Made by a program: the position numbers and the translations under genes. A stretch of DNA of 64,000 bases from the NCBI RefSeq assembly GCF_016865485.1, contig NZ_AP024452.1:6036501-6100500 (forward strand). The letters run 5' to 3'. The first letter of the stretch is position 1; every line of letters starts with the position of its first letter. Source of the stretch: Luteitalea sp. TBR-22 (GTDB taxonomy: Bacteria > Acidobacteriota > Vicinamibacteria > Vicinamibacterales > Vicinamibacteraceae). Shown piece after piece: positions 52,203 through 61,433 of the stretch. The notes below the pieces were generated by a model. It saw only the letters and a list, made by a program, of their open reading frames with translations, had not been told where the DNA came from and searched no databases.

Positions 52203-53041
52203 TGCCGCCCCCGACGCGTCATCAGGTACGACACCAGGTCGTTCAGCTGCGCCTCGTCCAGTTGTCCGCGATAGCTCGGCATGATGCTCGTGCCCGTCTC
52301 GACGACCACTGACCCGAGGTCCGCCTTGAGGAACGAGTGCAGGCGCCCCGTCGCTTCACGCACCTGGACGGTGAAGGAATCCTCGTTGGCCCGCAGGCCG
52401 GTCACCTCGACGCCGGCGCGGGTCCGGATGCGCACCGGCACGTACGCCGCCGCCTCGTACGGTTCGTAGGGTACGGCCCTGACCGGGTGCGCCCGGCCCG
52501 GGTCGAGGAGTGATTCGCGAAGGAAGGCCGCGCCGCGGACGAGGCCGACGTCGGAGAGGTCCGGGCCGATGGTCGCGCCCTCCCCGTCAATCAGGTGACA
52601 CGTGGCACAGCCGGCGCGCCCGTACACCGCACGCCCCCGTTCGGGATCCCCGGGCATCGCCTCGGCTGGTCGTCGACCGAGCGCGCGCACGTGCGCGGCC
52701 ACCTGCTGCAGCTCGAGTTCGGACAGGCTCCAGAACGCCTGCATCGCCGTGCCGGGCACGCCGTCGGTCAGGATGGCGATCACGCCCGCCTCGTCGGCGG
52801 CGCGCCGCAGCCTGGCGCGCGCCAGGGGCGGACCCGATCCGCCCGATCCGTCGAGGCCGTGGCACCGCGCGCAGTAGACCTCGTACACCTTCGCACCGCT
52901 GGCGAGGTCGGCCGACGAGGGCGCCGCCAGGGGCGCCGGTCCCTGCGCGCGCAGGACGACGAGCGAGGCTGGCGCAGCAAGCAGCATGGCGCCGGCAATC
53001 GCGCGCACGCGGCGGCACCTGACCGCTGAGATGGCTGGCAC
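52199..53041 (-). CDS. Two-haem c-type cytochrome
   Basis: A 280-residue secreted protein with two CxxCH haem sites: CARCHGLDGSGGSGPPL and CATCHLIDGEGATIGPDL. The second domain resembles haem-binding domains with SLLDPGRAHP and ends in MPSYRGQLDEAQLNDLVSYL, providing the Met ligand. It is encoded just upstream of, and coupled to, the PQQ dehydrogenase and is probably its electron acceptor. The start is GTG; a TAGACT box ends 6 bp before it. Confidence 0.9.
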   Translation of the reverse strand: MPAISAVRCRRVRAIAGAMLLAAPASLVVLRAQGPAPLAAPSSADLASGAKVYEVYCARCHGLDGSGGSGPPLARARLRRAADEAGVIAILTDGVPGTAMQAFWSLSELELQQVAAHVRALGRRPAEAMPGDPERGRAVYGRAGCATCHLIDGEGATIGPDLSDVGLVRGAAFLRESLLDPGRAHPVRAVPYEPYEAAAYVPVRIRTRAGVEVTGLRANEDSFTVQVREATGRLHSFLKADLGSVVVETGTSIMPSYRGQLDEAQLNDLVSYLMTRRGRQ

Positions 53042-53047
53042 GCGCCG

Positions 53048-53053
53048 AGTCTA
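53048..53053 (-). promoter_or_regulatory. -10 box TAGACT of the cytochrome gene
   Basis: Minus-strand TAGACT with a 6-bp gap to the GTG start, the same geometry as at hpnC, queF and the SDR gene. Confidence 0.45.
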
Positions 53054-53291
53054 CTCCCAACGCCGAGGTCCTCGACACCCAGGGCCATGGGCCGTGACCG
53101 TCGAGCCTCCGGCATCGCAGCACTCCGGGTCGCGGCAACGCGCACGCGCCCATCGGTGCTGCCGCTTGTCGCTTTACGCAGGCGCCTTGCGATCACTCCA
53201 GTACGGGCCGCTCGCACGGCCCGCCCCGTCGTCGGCGGGTGTCATCCGTTCGTTCATCCGTGCGGTTCGCCGCCACGCAAGGAGTGATCCC

Positions 53292-54611
53292 GTGTCACGA
53301 GTCCAGTCCTTCATCCAGTTGTGCCTGCTCGCCACCAGTCTCGTGGCGTCCGCTCCGCCAGTCCGTGCCGAGTCGGTCACTGGCCCCAATCCCGTCATCG
53401 AGTGGGCCACGCTCATCCAGCCCGCGATCCATGCCGCGACCTCGCCACGGTCGGCGGGCACCTCGCAGATCCTCCACACGATGGCGATGCTGGCGGTGTA
53501 CGACGCCGTGGTGGCCATCGAGGGCGGTACCGAACCGTTCGCTGCCCGCATCGACGCAGCGCCGTACGCCGATGTCCGCGCCGCCGTCGCCACCGCCGCG
53601 TACGTGACCACGCGTCCCCGCATCGCCCCGGCGCGCCTGGCGTATCTCGACGACACGTACGCGACGTACATGGCGGCGATCGCCGAGGGCCCGTCGAAGG
53701 CCGAGGGCACGCGCGTCGGCCGGGCGGCCGGCGAAGCGATGCTCGCGCGGCGCGCCAACGACAACTACTCGGCGATCGTGCCGTATGCCTGCAGCGCCTC
53801 GCCGCTGCCGGTCGGCGAGTTCGAGCCCGACAGCGGGTGCCCTGCGTCGCCGTCGAGCCCGCAACCCGTCGATGCGAAGGTCGGGCAGATCCGGCCCTTC
53901 ACGTTCCGCGACATCAGGGTGCTGCGCCCGACCGGGCCGGCGCCGTTCGGGTCGGCCGTGTACGTGCGCGACTACGAGGAGACGCGCGCGGTCGGTCGCA
54001 TCGACAGCGTTGTGCGGACGCCCGAGCAGACCGACATCGCGTACTTCTGGGCGGAGAACCCGTACGTGCACTGGAACCGCAACCTGGTGGCGCTGGCCGT
54101 CGCCGCCGGGCTCGACGCGCGCGACGCCGCGAGGTTCTTCGCGCTGGTGCACGTGTCGGCGTCCGACGCCGTGATCGCCGGGTTCGAAGCCAAGTACCAC
54201 TACCGCGCCTGGCGGCCGCGCACGGCCATTCCCGCTGGTGACCGTGACCCCTCCGATCGCACCGACGCGGACCCGACGTGGCGCCCGCTCCTGATGGTCA
54301 ACCACCCCGAGTACCCGTCCGGTCACGGCTTCTGGTCCACCGCGGTCGTCGATGCAGTGGCCGCCTTCTTCGGGACGTCGGAAGTGCGGTGGACGCTCAG
54401 CACGTCGCGAACGGCCGTACCCCAACTCGTGCTGGCCGAGCGCACGTACGAGAACCTCGACGACCTGATCACGCAGATCGGCAACGCCCGCATCTGGGGC
54501 GGCCTGCACTGGCGGAACTCGGTGCAGCGGGGTGAGGCGATCGGTGCGCGCGTGGCGCGCCACGTGGCCACGCACCACTTCAGACCGCGGCGAGCGTCCT
54601 CACCGGACTGA
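53292..54611 (+). CDS. Secreted vanadium-dependent haloperoxidase/PAP2-like protein
   Basis: A 439-residue protein with a signal peptide (ending PPVRAES). The vanadate/phosphate site is split as in the family: KYHYRAWRPRTAI (Lys, Arg), HPEYPSGHGFWS (Ser-Gly-His) and GGLHWRNSVQRGEAIG (His, Arg). Relatives are bromo- or chloroperoxidases or acid phosphatases; which activity applies is unclear. GTG start with AAGGAG 6 bp upstream. The longer open frame upstream lacks a signal. Confidence 0.88.
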   Translation: MSRVQSFIQLCLLATSLVASAPPVRAESVTGPNPVIEWATLIQPAIHAATSPRSAGTSQILHTMAMLAVYDAVVAIEGGTEPFAARIDAAPYADVRAAVATAAYVTTRPRIAPARLAYLDDTYATYMAAIAEGPSKAEGTRVGRAAGEAMLARRANDNYSAIVPYACSASPLPVGEFEPDSGCPASPSSPQPVDAKVGQIRPFTFRDIRVLRPTGPAPFGSAVYVRDYEETRAVGRIDSVVRTPEQTDIAYFWAENPYVHWNRNLVALAVAAGLDARDAARFFALVHVSASDAVIAGFEAKYHYRAWRPRTAIPAGDRDPSDRTDADPTWRPLLMVNHPEYPSGHGFWSTAVVDAVAAFFGTSEVRWTLSTSRTAVPQLVLAERTYENLDDLITQIGNARIWGGLHWRNSVQRGEAIGARVARHVATHHFRPRRASSPD

Positions 54612-54650
54612 AAGCGGCATCGGCCTTGCTCCCTCTCCAGGCACCACCGG

Positions 54651-54690
54651 CCCGCACGTGCTGATTCCTTCCGGAAATCGCGCGTGCGGG
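54651..54690. other. Inverted repeat CCCGCACG...CGTGCGGG upstream of the helicase gene
   Basis: 8-bp outer arms and an imperfect inner stem (GATTCC/GGAAATC). It could end the haloperoxidase transcript or bind a regulator of the helicase-methylase pair. Confidence 0.35.
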
Positions 54691-54739
54691 CGCTGGTGAG
54701 TGCAATCAGTGCCACGCCGGCACTCGCAGGAGATGGCAG

Positions 54740-56890
54740 ATGCTGCACACACGCGTGTGGTGCCGCGCAAGGGAGTGGGACGTCGTCGACCGACGCCAGG
54801 AGGGCGACGTCACGTTCTGGCGGCTCCGCCACGATCAGGATCCGCCGCGGCTGCTCGCCTCGCCACCCGACGTCGTGCGGCCACTGCAGGACTCGGCGGC
54901 GCGCGTCTCGATGCGCGCGTGGGTACGGGCGCTGCTCGCGTGCCTGCGCGCATGGATGCCGCCATGGTGGCCGTCGGCGCTGCTGCGCCTGTCGATCGAT
55001 CACCTGGCGTGGCAGGCCGTGCCGGCGATGCTGGTGCTCTCGGGCGGTCACCGTCGCCTGCTCCTGGCCGATCCCGTCGGCATGGGCAAGACCGTACAGG
55101 CCGCGCTGCTGCTTCGCGAGGTGCACGATCGCGACCCCAATGCGTGCTCGCTGATCGTCGCGCCCGCGGCGTTGGTCGGCCAGTGGCTGACCGAACTCCG
55201 CCAACGTGCCGGCCTCGAGGCCACGGTCCTCGATGCCGTGCGCCTCCGCGCCGAGGCGATCCTGCCCCAACGCCTGGTCGACGAGGCTCGCCGCGGGACG
55301 TGCTGGATTGCCTCCATCGACCTCCTGCGCCAGCCCGACGTCTCGCCTCTGTTCGCAAGCACCGCGTGGACCATCCTGGTGGTCGACGAGGCCCATGCGG
55401 CGGCGCCGGCAACCGCCCGGCTCGACGCCATCCGCCGCGTCGCCTCGTCGAGCGCGCGCATCCTGCTGCTCACGGCCACACCGGCGGCATCAGGGCCGGC
55501 TGGGCTCGAAGCGCTGCGCGCCATCGGTGCGCGCGCCGGTGAGCCGCCGATGACCGTGGTGCGACGCGAAGCGGCACGCTCCGGCCCGGCGCGCCGCACG
55601 TGCGTGTGCCACGTGCGCCTCGAGCGTCCCCACGCGGTGCTGTGCGCCCGCCTCGACGCCTTCGCGGCCCGGGCACGCGTGGAACGCGGCACCGCGGGCC
55701 TCCTCCCCGCACTGGTCCTCAGGCGACGGGCCGCCTCGTGCCCCGGGGCGCTCGCGCGATCGCTCGAACGGCGGCTCATGGTGCTCGGCACCGACGCCAC
55801 GCCCGTCGCTCGACCGCTCCTCTTCGACGATCAGGACGAACTCGACGATGAGGCGATGCGCGTGCCGGCCTGGCGGGACCACGGCACCGAACGGGAGGAA
55901 CTGCGAGGACTGCTCGCCCAGGCGCGCGCCCTCCGCCCTTCTGGTCGCAAGCTCGACGTCGTCTGCCGACTGCTCCGGAGAGCGTGCGAGCCGGTGGTCG
56001 TCTTCACCGCCTACGTGGACACGGCGCGCGTGCTCCGCGACCTGCTGCACGGCAGCCGGCTCGTCCTCGTGCACGGTCGACTGCCCGACGCGATACGCGC
56101 GCAGGCCATCGAGGCGTTCACGTCGGGCGACGCCGACGTGCTGATCACCACCGACGCGAGCGCCGAAGGCCTGAACCTTCACGCCCGCTGCCGGTGGGTG
56201 GTGCACGCCGACCTGCCCGTCTCGCCGCGCCTGCTCGCGCAGCGCACCGGACGGGTCGATCGCATGGGACAGCAACGGCGGGTCCACGAGGTGCTCCTGT
56301 CGAGCCACACATCCGAGGACGTCGAGGTACTGGCGCGCCTGAGGGCCGGCGCGATCCGCGACTCGGACTGGATGGATCACCGCGTGTGCGTGGAGTCGCG
56401 GCGCACGCGACTCGCGGCCGCATGCCTCGACCGCGCGCGTCGCGCCGAGGCGACGGCCGGCGATGGTCGGGTCCGCCCCATGGCGTGCGTCGTGCCGCCG
56501 GCCCGGTGGCACCGCCTGCGTTCACGGTGGGCCCTGCCACCGGACACCCTGGCCGTGCAGGTGTCGCGTGTCACGGTGTCCGGGGCGACGCCGCTCGCCA
56601 CCACGCACGTACCCGTGGCGTGGTCGACGAGGCGCGCAGGCACCGCGTCGACAATCACCCGGCAGTCGGGCGGCGTCTGGCGCGCGCAGGCCCGGTCGCG
56701 TCGCCTCGACGCGTGGCAGCGCGACGCAGAGGCGAACGCGCTCGAGGTTCGGGCTCGTGCGACGCGGCAGGACCTGTTCGGCCAGGAAGGTCCAGGTTCG
56801 AACGTGCCGTGCCCCGAGGGTCAGGCCGCAATCACGGCGCGCGTCCTGGGCTGGATCGCCGTGCGTCGACACCAGGGCAGGCCGGGATGA
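54740..56890 (+). CDS. SNF2-family helicase, DISARM DrmD-like
   Basis: A 716-residue superfamily 2 ATPase. It has Walker A LADPVGMGKTVQAALLLRE, the DEAH box LVVDEAHAAAP, motif III LLLTATPA, and in the C-terminal RecA domain VVVFTAYVDTARVLRDLL and AQRTGRVDRMGQ (arginine fingers). The last ~150 residues are unassigned. The start has AGGAG 7 bp upstream. It overlaps a methyltransferase gene by 4 bp. Such helicase-methylase pairs occur in DISARM-type phage defence; drmA, drmB and drmC are not in the window. Confidence 0.85.
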   Translation: MLHTRVWCRAREWDVVDRRQEGDVTFWRLRHDQDPPRLLASPPDVVRPLQDSAARVSMRAWVRALLACLRAWMPPWWPSALLRLSIDHLAWQAVPAMLVLSGGHRRLLLADPVGMGKTVQAALLLREVHDRDPNACSLIVAPAALVGQWLTELRQRAGLEATVLDAVRLRAEAILPQRLVDEARRGTCWIASIDLLRQPDVSPLFASTAWTILVVDEAHAAAPATARLDAIRRVASSSARILLLTATPAASGPAGLEALRAIGARAGEPPMTVVRREAARSGPARRTCVCHVRLERPHAVLCARLDAFAARARVERGTAGLLPALVLRRRAASCPGALARSLERRLMVLGTDATPVARPLLFDDQDELDDEAMRVPAWRDHGTEREELRGLLAQARALRPSGRKLDVVCRLLRRACEPVVVFTAYVDTARVLRDLLHGSRLVLVHGRLPDAIRAQAIEAFTSGDADVLITTDASAEGLNLHARCRWVVHADLPVSPRLLAQRTGRVDRMGQQRRVHEVLLSSHTSEDVEVLARLRAGAIRDSDWMDHRVCVESRRTRLAAACLDRARRAEATAGDGRVRPMACVVPPARWHRLRSRWALPPDTLAVQVSRVTVSGATPLATTHVPVAWSTRRAGTASTITRQSGGVWRAQARSRRLDAWQRDAEANALEVRARATRQDLFGQEGPGSNVPCPEGQAAITARVLGWIAVRRHQGRPG

Positions 56891-59800
56891 GCGCGCCCTG
56901 GTTGGCGGGCGGCAGGGTGGCCGCGCACGTGCTCGAGCAACGCCTGGCGAGCCTGGCGCTGCACGAGTCGCGCGAGGCCGCTGCCACGCGTGCCATGCGT
57001 CGCTGCGAGCGCGTGTGGCGCGCGGCCGCCGACACGCTCGGTCCGGCCAGTGGCGCCTCGGCGGTGTGGGAGTGGCTGCTGCGTCCCCTGGCCGAGGAAC
57101 TCGGCTGGATGCCGGAGTCCGGCGCGGCGATCACGGTGTCGGGCGTACGGGTGCGCGTGGCGCAGGCACGACTTGGCGATGCCGGTCAGTTGCTCGTCGC
57201 GACGCCCTGGGGCGCCTCCCTCGACGGACTGCAGCGCGCCGCGACCCGGCTGGCCGCGCGGCAGGGACACGCGTGGGTGGCGGTGTGCAATGGCGTGCAC
57301 TGGCGATGGCACGACGTCGCTCGCCCTTACGCGCGCGACCACGTCTCGCTCACCCTCGCGCACGGGGCCGTCGACGGCCGCGTATGGCAGACACTCTGGC
57401 AGTGCGGGCAGGTTGCGCCGGCGCGCCAGGGGCCGGCGTCGGCGCAGGCGTGGCTCGACAGGCTGGCCACCGAGAGTGCCGCCGCCAACGCCCGTGCCGC
57501 TGGTGCCCTGCGCCGGGAGGTGTCAGGGGTGATGGACACGCTGGCCCTTCACGCCCGGGGTGGCCACGACGCGCACCTCGCCCAGGTCTTCCAGTGGCTG
57601 TTCCTGCTGTTTGCCGATGCACGGATGCTGGTGCCGTCCTGGCACCCCGCTTACGCCCGCAGCTACAGCCTGCCGCGACTGCTGCCATCGTCCGGCGCCC
57701 GGGCACCGGCCGGCATCCACGACGGCGTGACCGCGATCACGGCGCTCGGGAGCCGAGGCGGCCGACTCGGGTCACTGCAGGTTCCGGCGCTCAACGGCGC
57801 CCTCTTCCAACAGCGCCTGGAAGCCCGGCACGGACGTCGCCTGCCGGATCGCGTGGTGGGCCGCATGATTGCGCGCCTCGCCGGCGCGGGCAGCCACTCG
57901 GGCACGCCCGTCGACCTGTCGTCGCTCGACGTCGAGCACCTCGGGGCGCTCTACGAACACCTGATGGCTCCCGGCAGCGATGCGCAGCCGGCGTTGCTGC
58001 GCAAGCGCACCGGCGCGTTCTACACGCCACGCGCGATGGCCGACCAGCTCGTGGCGCGCACCCTCGATCCCCTCGTCGCCGAGGCGAGCGCCGACGAGAT
58101 CCTCGCGCTGCGGATCGTCGATCCGGCGATGGGCAGTGGCGCCCTCCTCGCCAGCGCTCTGCGCTACCTCGTGCGCGCCGTCGAGGCGGCCTGGGTGCGC
58201 GAGGGACGCGGCGGTCCGCTCGACGTGCCGCGCGAGGATCGCGAGGCGCTGCCGCGGCGCATCGCCGAGCAGTGCCTGTACGGCGTCGACGTCAACGCGC
58301 GCGCCGTGCAGGTCGCGCGCCTGTCGCTGTGGCTGCTGTCGCTGGCGCCCGACCGGCCGCTCACCTGGCTCGACGCGCACATCCGCGCCGGCGACAGCCT
58401 GGTCGGCGTGTCGCCCGACAGGTTGCTGGCGCGTCCGCCGGTGCGGGCACAGACGGCGCGGCCATCGCGTGACGAGGGACAGTTGACGCTGTTCGACCTG
58501 CAGCACTGGCACCACGAGGCCGCGACGCTCGGCTCGCAGTTCCGGGCTCTGGCCGCCCGACCGTCTCTGACGGCCGACGACGTGCGCGAGAAGGCCCGCC
58601 GCTTCTCCGACCTGCGCGACGGCGACGCGGTCACCCGCTGGCGGTCGCGCGCCGACGCGTGGTGCGGCGCGGCCATGGACGACGCGCAGGTCACCGCAGC
58701 CATGTGGCGGGCCGTCGACGATGCGCTGCGGGAGAGTAGCCCGGAGTGTCGCGCCTCGGCGCGAGTGATGGATCTGCGCGACCGCTGGCTCGCCGCGGCC
58801 TCCTCCGGCGGCTGCCTGCACTGGGCCCTCGAGTTCCCGGAGGTGTTCGACGATGGCAGGGGCGGCTTCGACGCGGTGGTGGCCAACCCACCGTGGGAGA
58901 TGCTCCGCGGCGACCTCGGGTCGGGCGACGACCGCGCCGCCCACCGGGCCGACGTCGCGCGCCTGCAACGCTTCGTCCAGCGCAGTGGGCTCTACAAGGA
59001 GGTGACCGGGCACCTCAACACCTACCAGTTGTTCGTGGAGCGGATGCTGCAACTGGTGCGCCCGGGTGGACGGATCGGATGCCTGCTGCCGGGCAGCATG
59101 CTCGCCGACGCCGGCGCCGCCGGCCTGCGACGGCAGGTCTTCGACCACGCCGCCATCGACAGGCTCGCCATCGTCGACAACCGGGAGGGCCTGTTCCCGA
59201 TTCATCGCTCGATGCGAATCGTGGCCATGACCGGCAGCGCGGGTGGTCGCACCGACGCGCTGCTCGTGGAGGTCGACGCCCCGCCGCGGCGCCGGCCCGA
59301 CGACGCGACGGCCCGTGCATCTCAGGCACCGCCGGACCCGGTCGCGGGTGTCGGCGCCCACCTGGTGTCGCGCGACCTGCTGCGCGCGGCGAGCGGCGCG
59401 GCCGAGGCCATCCCCCACCTCCGCACGCCGGCCGATCTCTCGGTGCTCGCGCACCTGGTGCGATGGCCGCGCCTCGCCGATCCCCCATGGGGGCTCCGCT
59501 TCGGCCGTGAACTCAACGCCACCGACGACCGCCATCGCCTTGCGCCCGACGGACAGGGCGAGCTCATCGTCGTCGATGGCAAGCACCTGCGTGCGTTCGG
59601 CGTGTGTCCGCCGGCCGACGCGCCGCGCGCGACGGCCGCCTCACTGGCGCGGGTGCTGCCCGCCCGACCGTGGGAGCGCTGGCGCGTGGCGTACCGCGAT
59701 GTCTCGTCACCGACCAACACGCGCTCGCTGATCGCCGCGCTGCTGCCGCCGTGGCACGTCTCGACGCACACGCTTGCGTGCCTGCGCGAGCCGCTGCCGC

Positions 59801-60129
59801 TTGCACAGCAGCTGTATCTCTGCGGGATGCTGAACAGCCTCGTCGCCGACTGGTTCGTGCGGCGGTACCTCGGCGCGCACGTCACGTCGCGGCTCATCGG
59901 TCGGCTTCCGGTGCCGCGGCCGCCCGCGACCCACCCGGACCGTCGAATGGTGGTGCGGCTGGCCGGCCGCCTCGCCCGCAATCCTGCCGACCATGTCGCC
60001 GATGTGGAGTTGCAGGCGGTCGCGGTGCGGTTGTACGGACTGTCGCGGGAGGCCGTCGACGCCGTGATTGCCGACTTCCCGCGACTGGCGCCAACCACGG
60101 CGAGCCGCATGCGCGACGCGAGCGGATGA
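56887..60129 (+). CDS. Adenine-specific DNA methyltransferase, Eco57I/DrmMI-like
   Basis: A 1080-residue enzyme. Residues ~60-200 look like the nuclease-fold N-terminal domain of type IIG/I proteins (QGHAWVAVCNGVHWRWHD), but the usual E-x-K position reads VATPWG, so cleavage is doubtful. KRTGAFYTPRAMADQLV, motif I DPAMGSGALL and motif IV NPPW mark a gamma-class N6-adenine methylase. A target-recognition region follows (~800-1050, PWERWRVAYRDVSSPTNTRSLIAALLP). Coupled to the helicase (ATGA). It probably marks self DNA or acts with the helicase against foreign DNA. Confidence 0.88.
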   Translation: MSAPWLAGGRVAAHVLEQRLASLALHESREAAATRAMRRCERVWRAAADTLGPASGASAVWEWLLRPLAEELGWMPESGAAITVSGVRVRVAQARLGDAGQLLVATPWGASLDGLQRAATRLAARQGHAWVAVCNGVHWRWHDVARPYARDHVSLTLAHGAVDGRVWQTLWQCGQVAPARQGPASAQAWLDRLATESAAANARAAGALRREVSGVMDTLALHARGGHDAHLAQVFQWLFLLFADARMLVPSWHPAYARSYSLPRLLPSSGARAPAGIHDGVTAITALGSRGGRLGSLQVPALNGALFQQRLEARHGRRLPDRVVGRMIARLAGAGSHSGTPVDLSSLDVEHLGALYEHLMAPGSDAQPALLRKRTGAFYTPRAMADQLVARTLDPLVAEASADEILALRIVDPAMGSGALLASALRYLVRAVEAAWVREGRGGPLDVPREDREALPRRIAEQCLYGVDVNARAVQVARLSLWLLSLAPDRPLTWLDAHIRAGDSLVGVSPDRLLARPPVRAQTARPSRDEGQLTLFDLQHWHHEAATLGSQFRALAARPSLTADDVREKARRFSDLRDGDAVTRWRSRADAWCGAAMDDAQVTAAMWRAVDDALRESSPECRASARVMDLRDRWLAAASSGGCLHWALEFPEVFDDGRGGFDAVVANPPWEMLRGDLGSGDDRAAHRADVARLQRFVQRSGLYKEVTGHLNTYQLFVERMLQLVRPGGRIGCLLPGSMLADAGAAGLRRQVFDHAAIDRLAIVDNREGLFPIHRSMRIVAMTGSAGGRTDALLVEVDAPPRRRPDDATARASQAPPDPVAGVGAHLVSRDLLRAASGAAEAIPHLRTPADLSVLAHLVRWPRLADPPWGLRFGRELNATDDRHRLAPDGQGELIVVDGKHLRAFGVCPPADAPRATAASLARVLPARPWERWRVAYRDVSSPTNTRSLIAALLPPWHVSTHTLACLREPLPLAQQLYLCGMLNSLVADWFVRRYLGAHVTSRLIGRLPVPRPPATHPDRRMVVRLAGRLARNPADHVADVELQAVAVRLYGLSREAVDAVIADFPRLAPTTASRMRDASG

Positions 60130-60140
60130 GAAATGAATGG

Positions 60141-60331
60141 TGTCCCGGTGCCCGGTGTCCGGCGCCCGGTGCCCGCCACGATACCGGGAATGGCGGAATG
60201 CCGCGGTGGGACTCGCGGCGCGGACAAGTGTTCGGCACTGGGAGTCGTGCCTGGGAAATACGGCGGGCGCGCCGCCCGACTCCCGACTTCCGACCCCCGA
60301 CTCCCGACTCCCGACTCCCGATTCCCGCTTC
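60141..60331. repeat. Two heptamer tracts (GTGCCCG and GACTCCC units)
   Basis: 60141-60177 has five GTGCCCG-like units and 60275-60331 has seven to eight CGACTCC-like units, reaching into the stop codon of the DUF1634 gene. Nothing else was recognised in this 200-bp gap. Confidence 0.85.
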
Positions 60332-60611
60332 AGTGCCGCATCGCCTGCCAGATGGTGGCCGCGAGCACGGCGAGCACGGCGCCGGCGCTGACGGCGAAGA
60401 ACCAGTCGCGCTGGCGCACGTACTCGGCGCACGAGAGCAGCACGCGCGCCATCGGCGTCGCCATGAGCACGATCAGGCCGGCGTCGAGCACGAGCTCGGC
60501 ACGATGGCCAGGTGCCAGCAGGGTCCACGCGAGCCCGGCGGCCAGCAGGGTGGTGGCCAGCATCACGCCGAGGCCGAGCGTGCGACCGAGGACGCGTTCG
60601 AAGGTCGTCAT
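60330..60611 (-). CDS. DUF1634 membrane protein
   Basis: A 93-residue protein with three hydrophobic segments (LGLGVMLATTLLAAGLAWTLL, ELVLDAGLIVLMATPMARVLL, WFFAVSAGAVLAVLAATIWQA). It matches the small DUF1634 family, whose genes usually follow a TauE/SafE exporter, as here with an ATGA overlap. It may be an accessory subunit of that exporter. Confidence 0.85.
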   Translation of the reverse strand: MTTFERVLGRTLGLGVMLATTLLAAGLAWTLLAPGHRAELVLDAGLIVLMATPMARVLLSCAEYVRQRDWFFAVSAGAVLAVLAATIWQAMRH

Positions 60612-61426
60612 GCGCGCACCAGCATCACCAGCGCCACCAGCACCAGCACGAACACCAGCAGCAACTTGAGGCCGCGGGCCCGCGCGCGCTCGGCGATGAC
60701 CAGGCCGGCCCGGCTGCCGACCATCACGCCGAGGACCGAGGCCGCCGCGTACGGCGCCGGGATGTCGCCGGCCGCGTAGTACAGCGGCGCCGACGCCGCC
60801 GCCGTCACGCCGATCATCAGCGAGCTCGTGGTGGCGGCGACCCGCAACGGCACGCCGCACCACGCGGTGAGGGCCGGGACCTTGAGGATGCCGCCGCCGA
60901 TGCCGAGCAGGCCCGACACGTTGCCGGCGATGAACGACACGAACAGGGCGACCGGCAGGCGCTTCACGCGGTAGCTCACCAGCGCCTCGCGTTGCGGGTT
61001 GTAGAACTGCCCGCCGAGCCAGCCGGTGTCGGTGTCGCCCTCGGGCAGGGCGTTCCGCTTGTCCATCTGGCGGTACATCACGACGGCAATCACCAGCGCC
61101 ACGATGCCGAACAGGATGCGCAGCGTGCGCGTCGGCAGCGCCTGCGCCGTCAGCCCACCCGCCAGCCCGCCCAGCGTCGTCGCGATCTCGAGCACGATCC
61201 CCAGGCGGAAGTTGACCGTGCCGTCGCCGACCTTGTGCGAGGAGACGACGCTGGAGGTGGCAATCACCGTCATCAGGCCGATGCCGGCCGCCTGTCGAAA
61301 GGGCAGGCCGTAGACCAGCGTCAGGGCCGGCACGAGGAAGACACCGCCGCCGAGGCCGAGCAGCGAGCCGACGAGCCCGCCGATCGCACCGAGCACCGCG
61401 ACGCCGAGGATCCCGAGCACGGTCAC
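60608..61426 (-). CDS. TauE/SafE-family sulfite/organosulfonate exporter
   Basis: A 272-residue membrane protein with about eight helices in two repeats. Each half has the family glycine motif (GSLLGLGGGVFLVPAL and GLLGIGGGILKVPAL). Members export sulfite, sulfoacetate or similar anions, or import sulfur compounds. GTG start. The DUF1634 gene overlaps its end and the ketopantoate-reductase-like gene lies 7 bp upstream, so the three may be one operon. Confidence 0.9.
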   Translation of the reverse strand: MTVLGILGVAVLGAIGGLVGSLLGLGGGVFLVPALTLVYGLPFRQAAGIGLMTVIATSSVVSSHKVGDGTVNFRLGIVLEIATTLGGLAGGLTAQALPTRTLRILFGIVALVIAVVMYRQMDKRNALPEGDTDTGWLGGQFYNPQREALVSYRVKRLPVALFVSFIAGNVSGLLGIGGGILKVPALTAWCGVPLRVAATTSSLMIGVTAAASAPLYYAAGDIPAPYAAASVLGVMVGSRAGLVIAERARARGLKLLLVFVLVLVALVMLVRA

Positions 61427-61433
61427 GCGCGCC

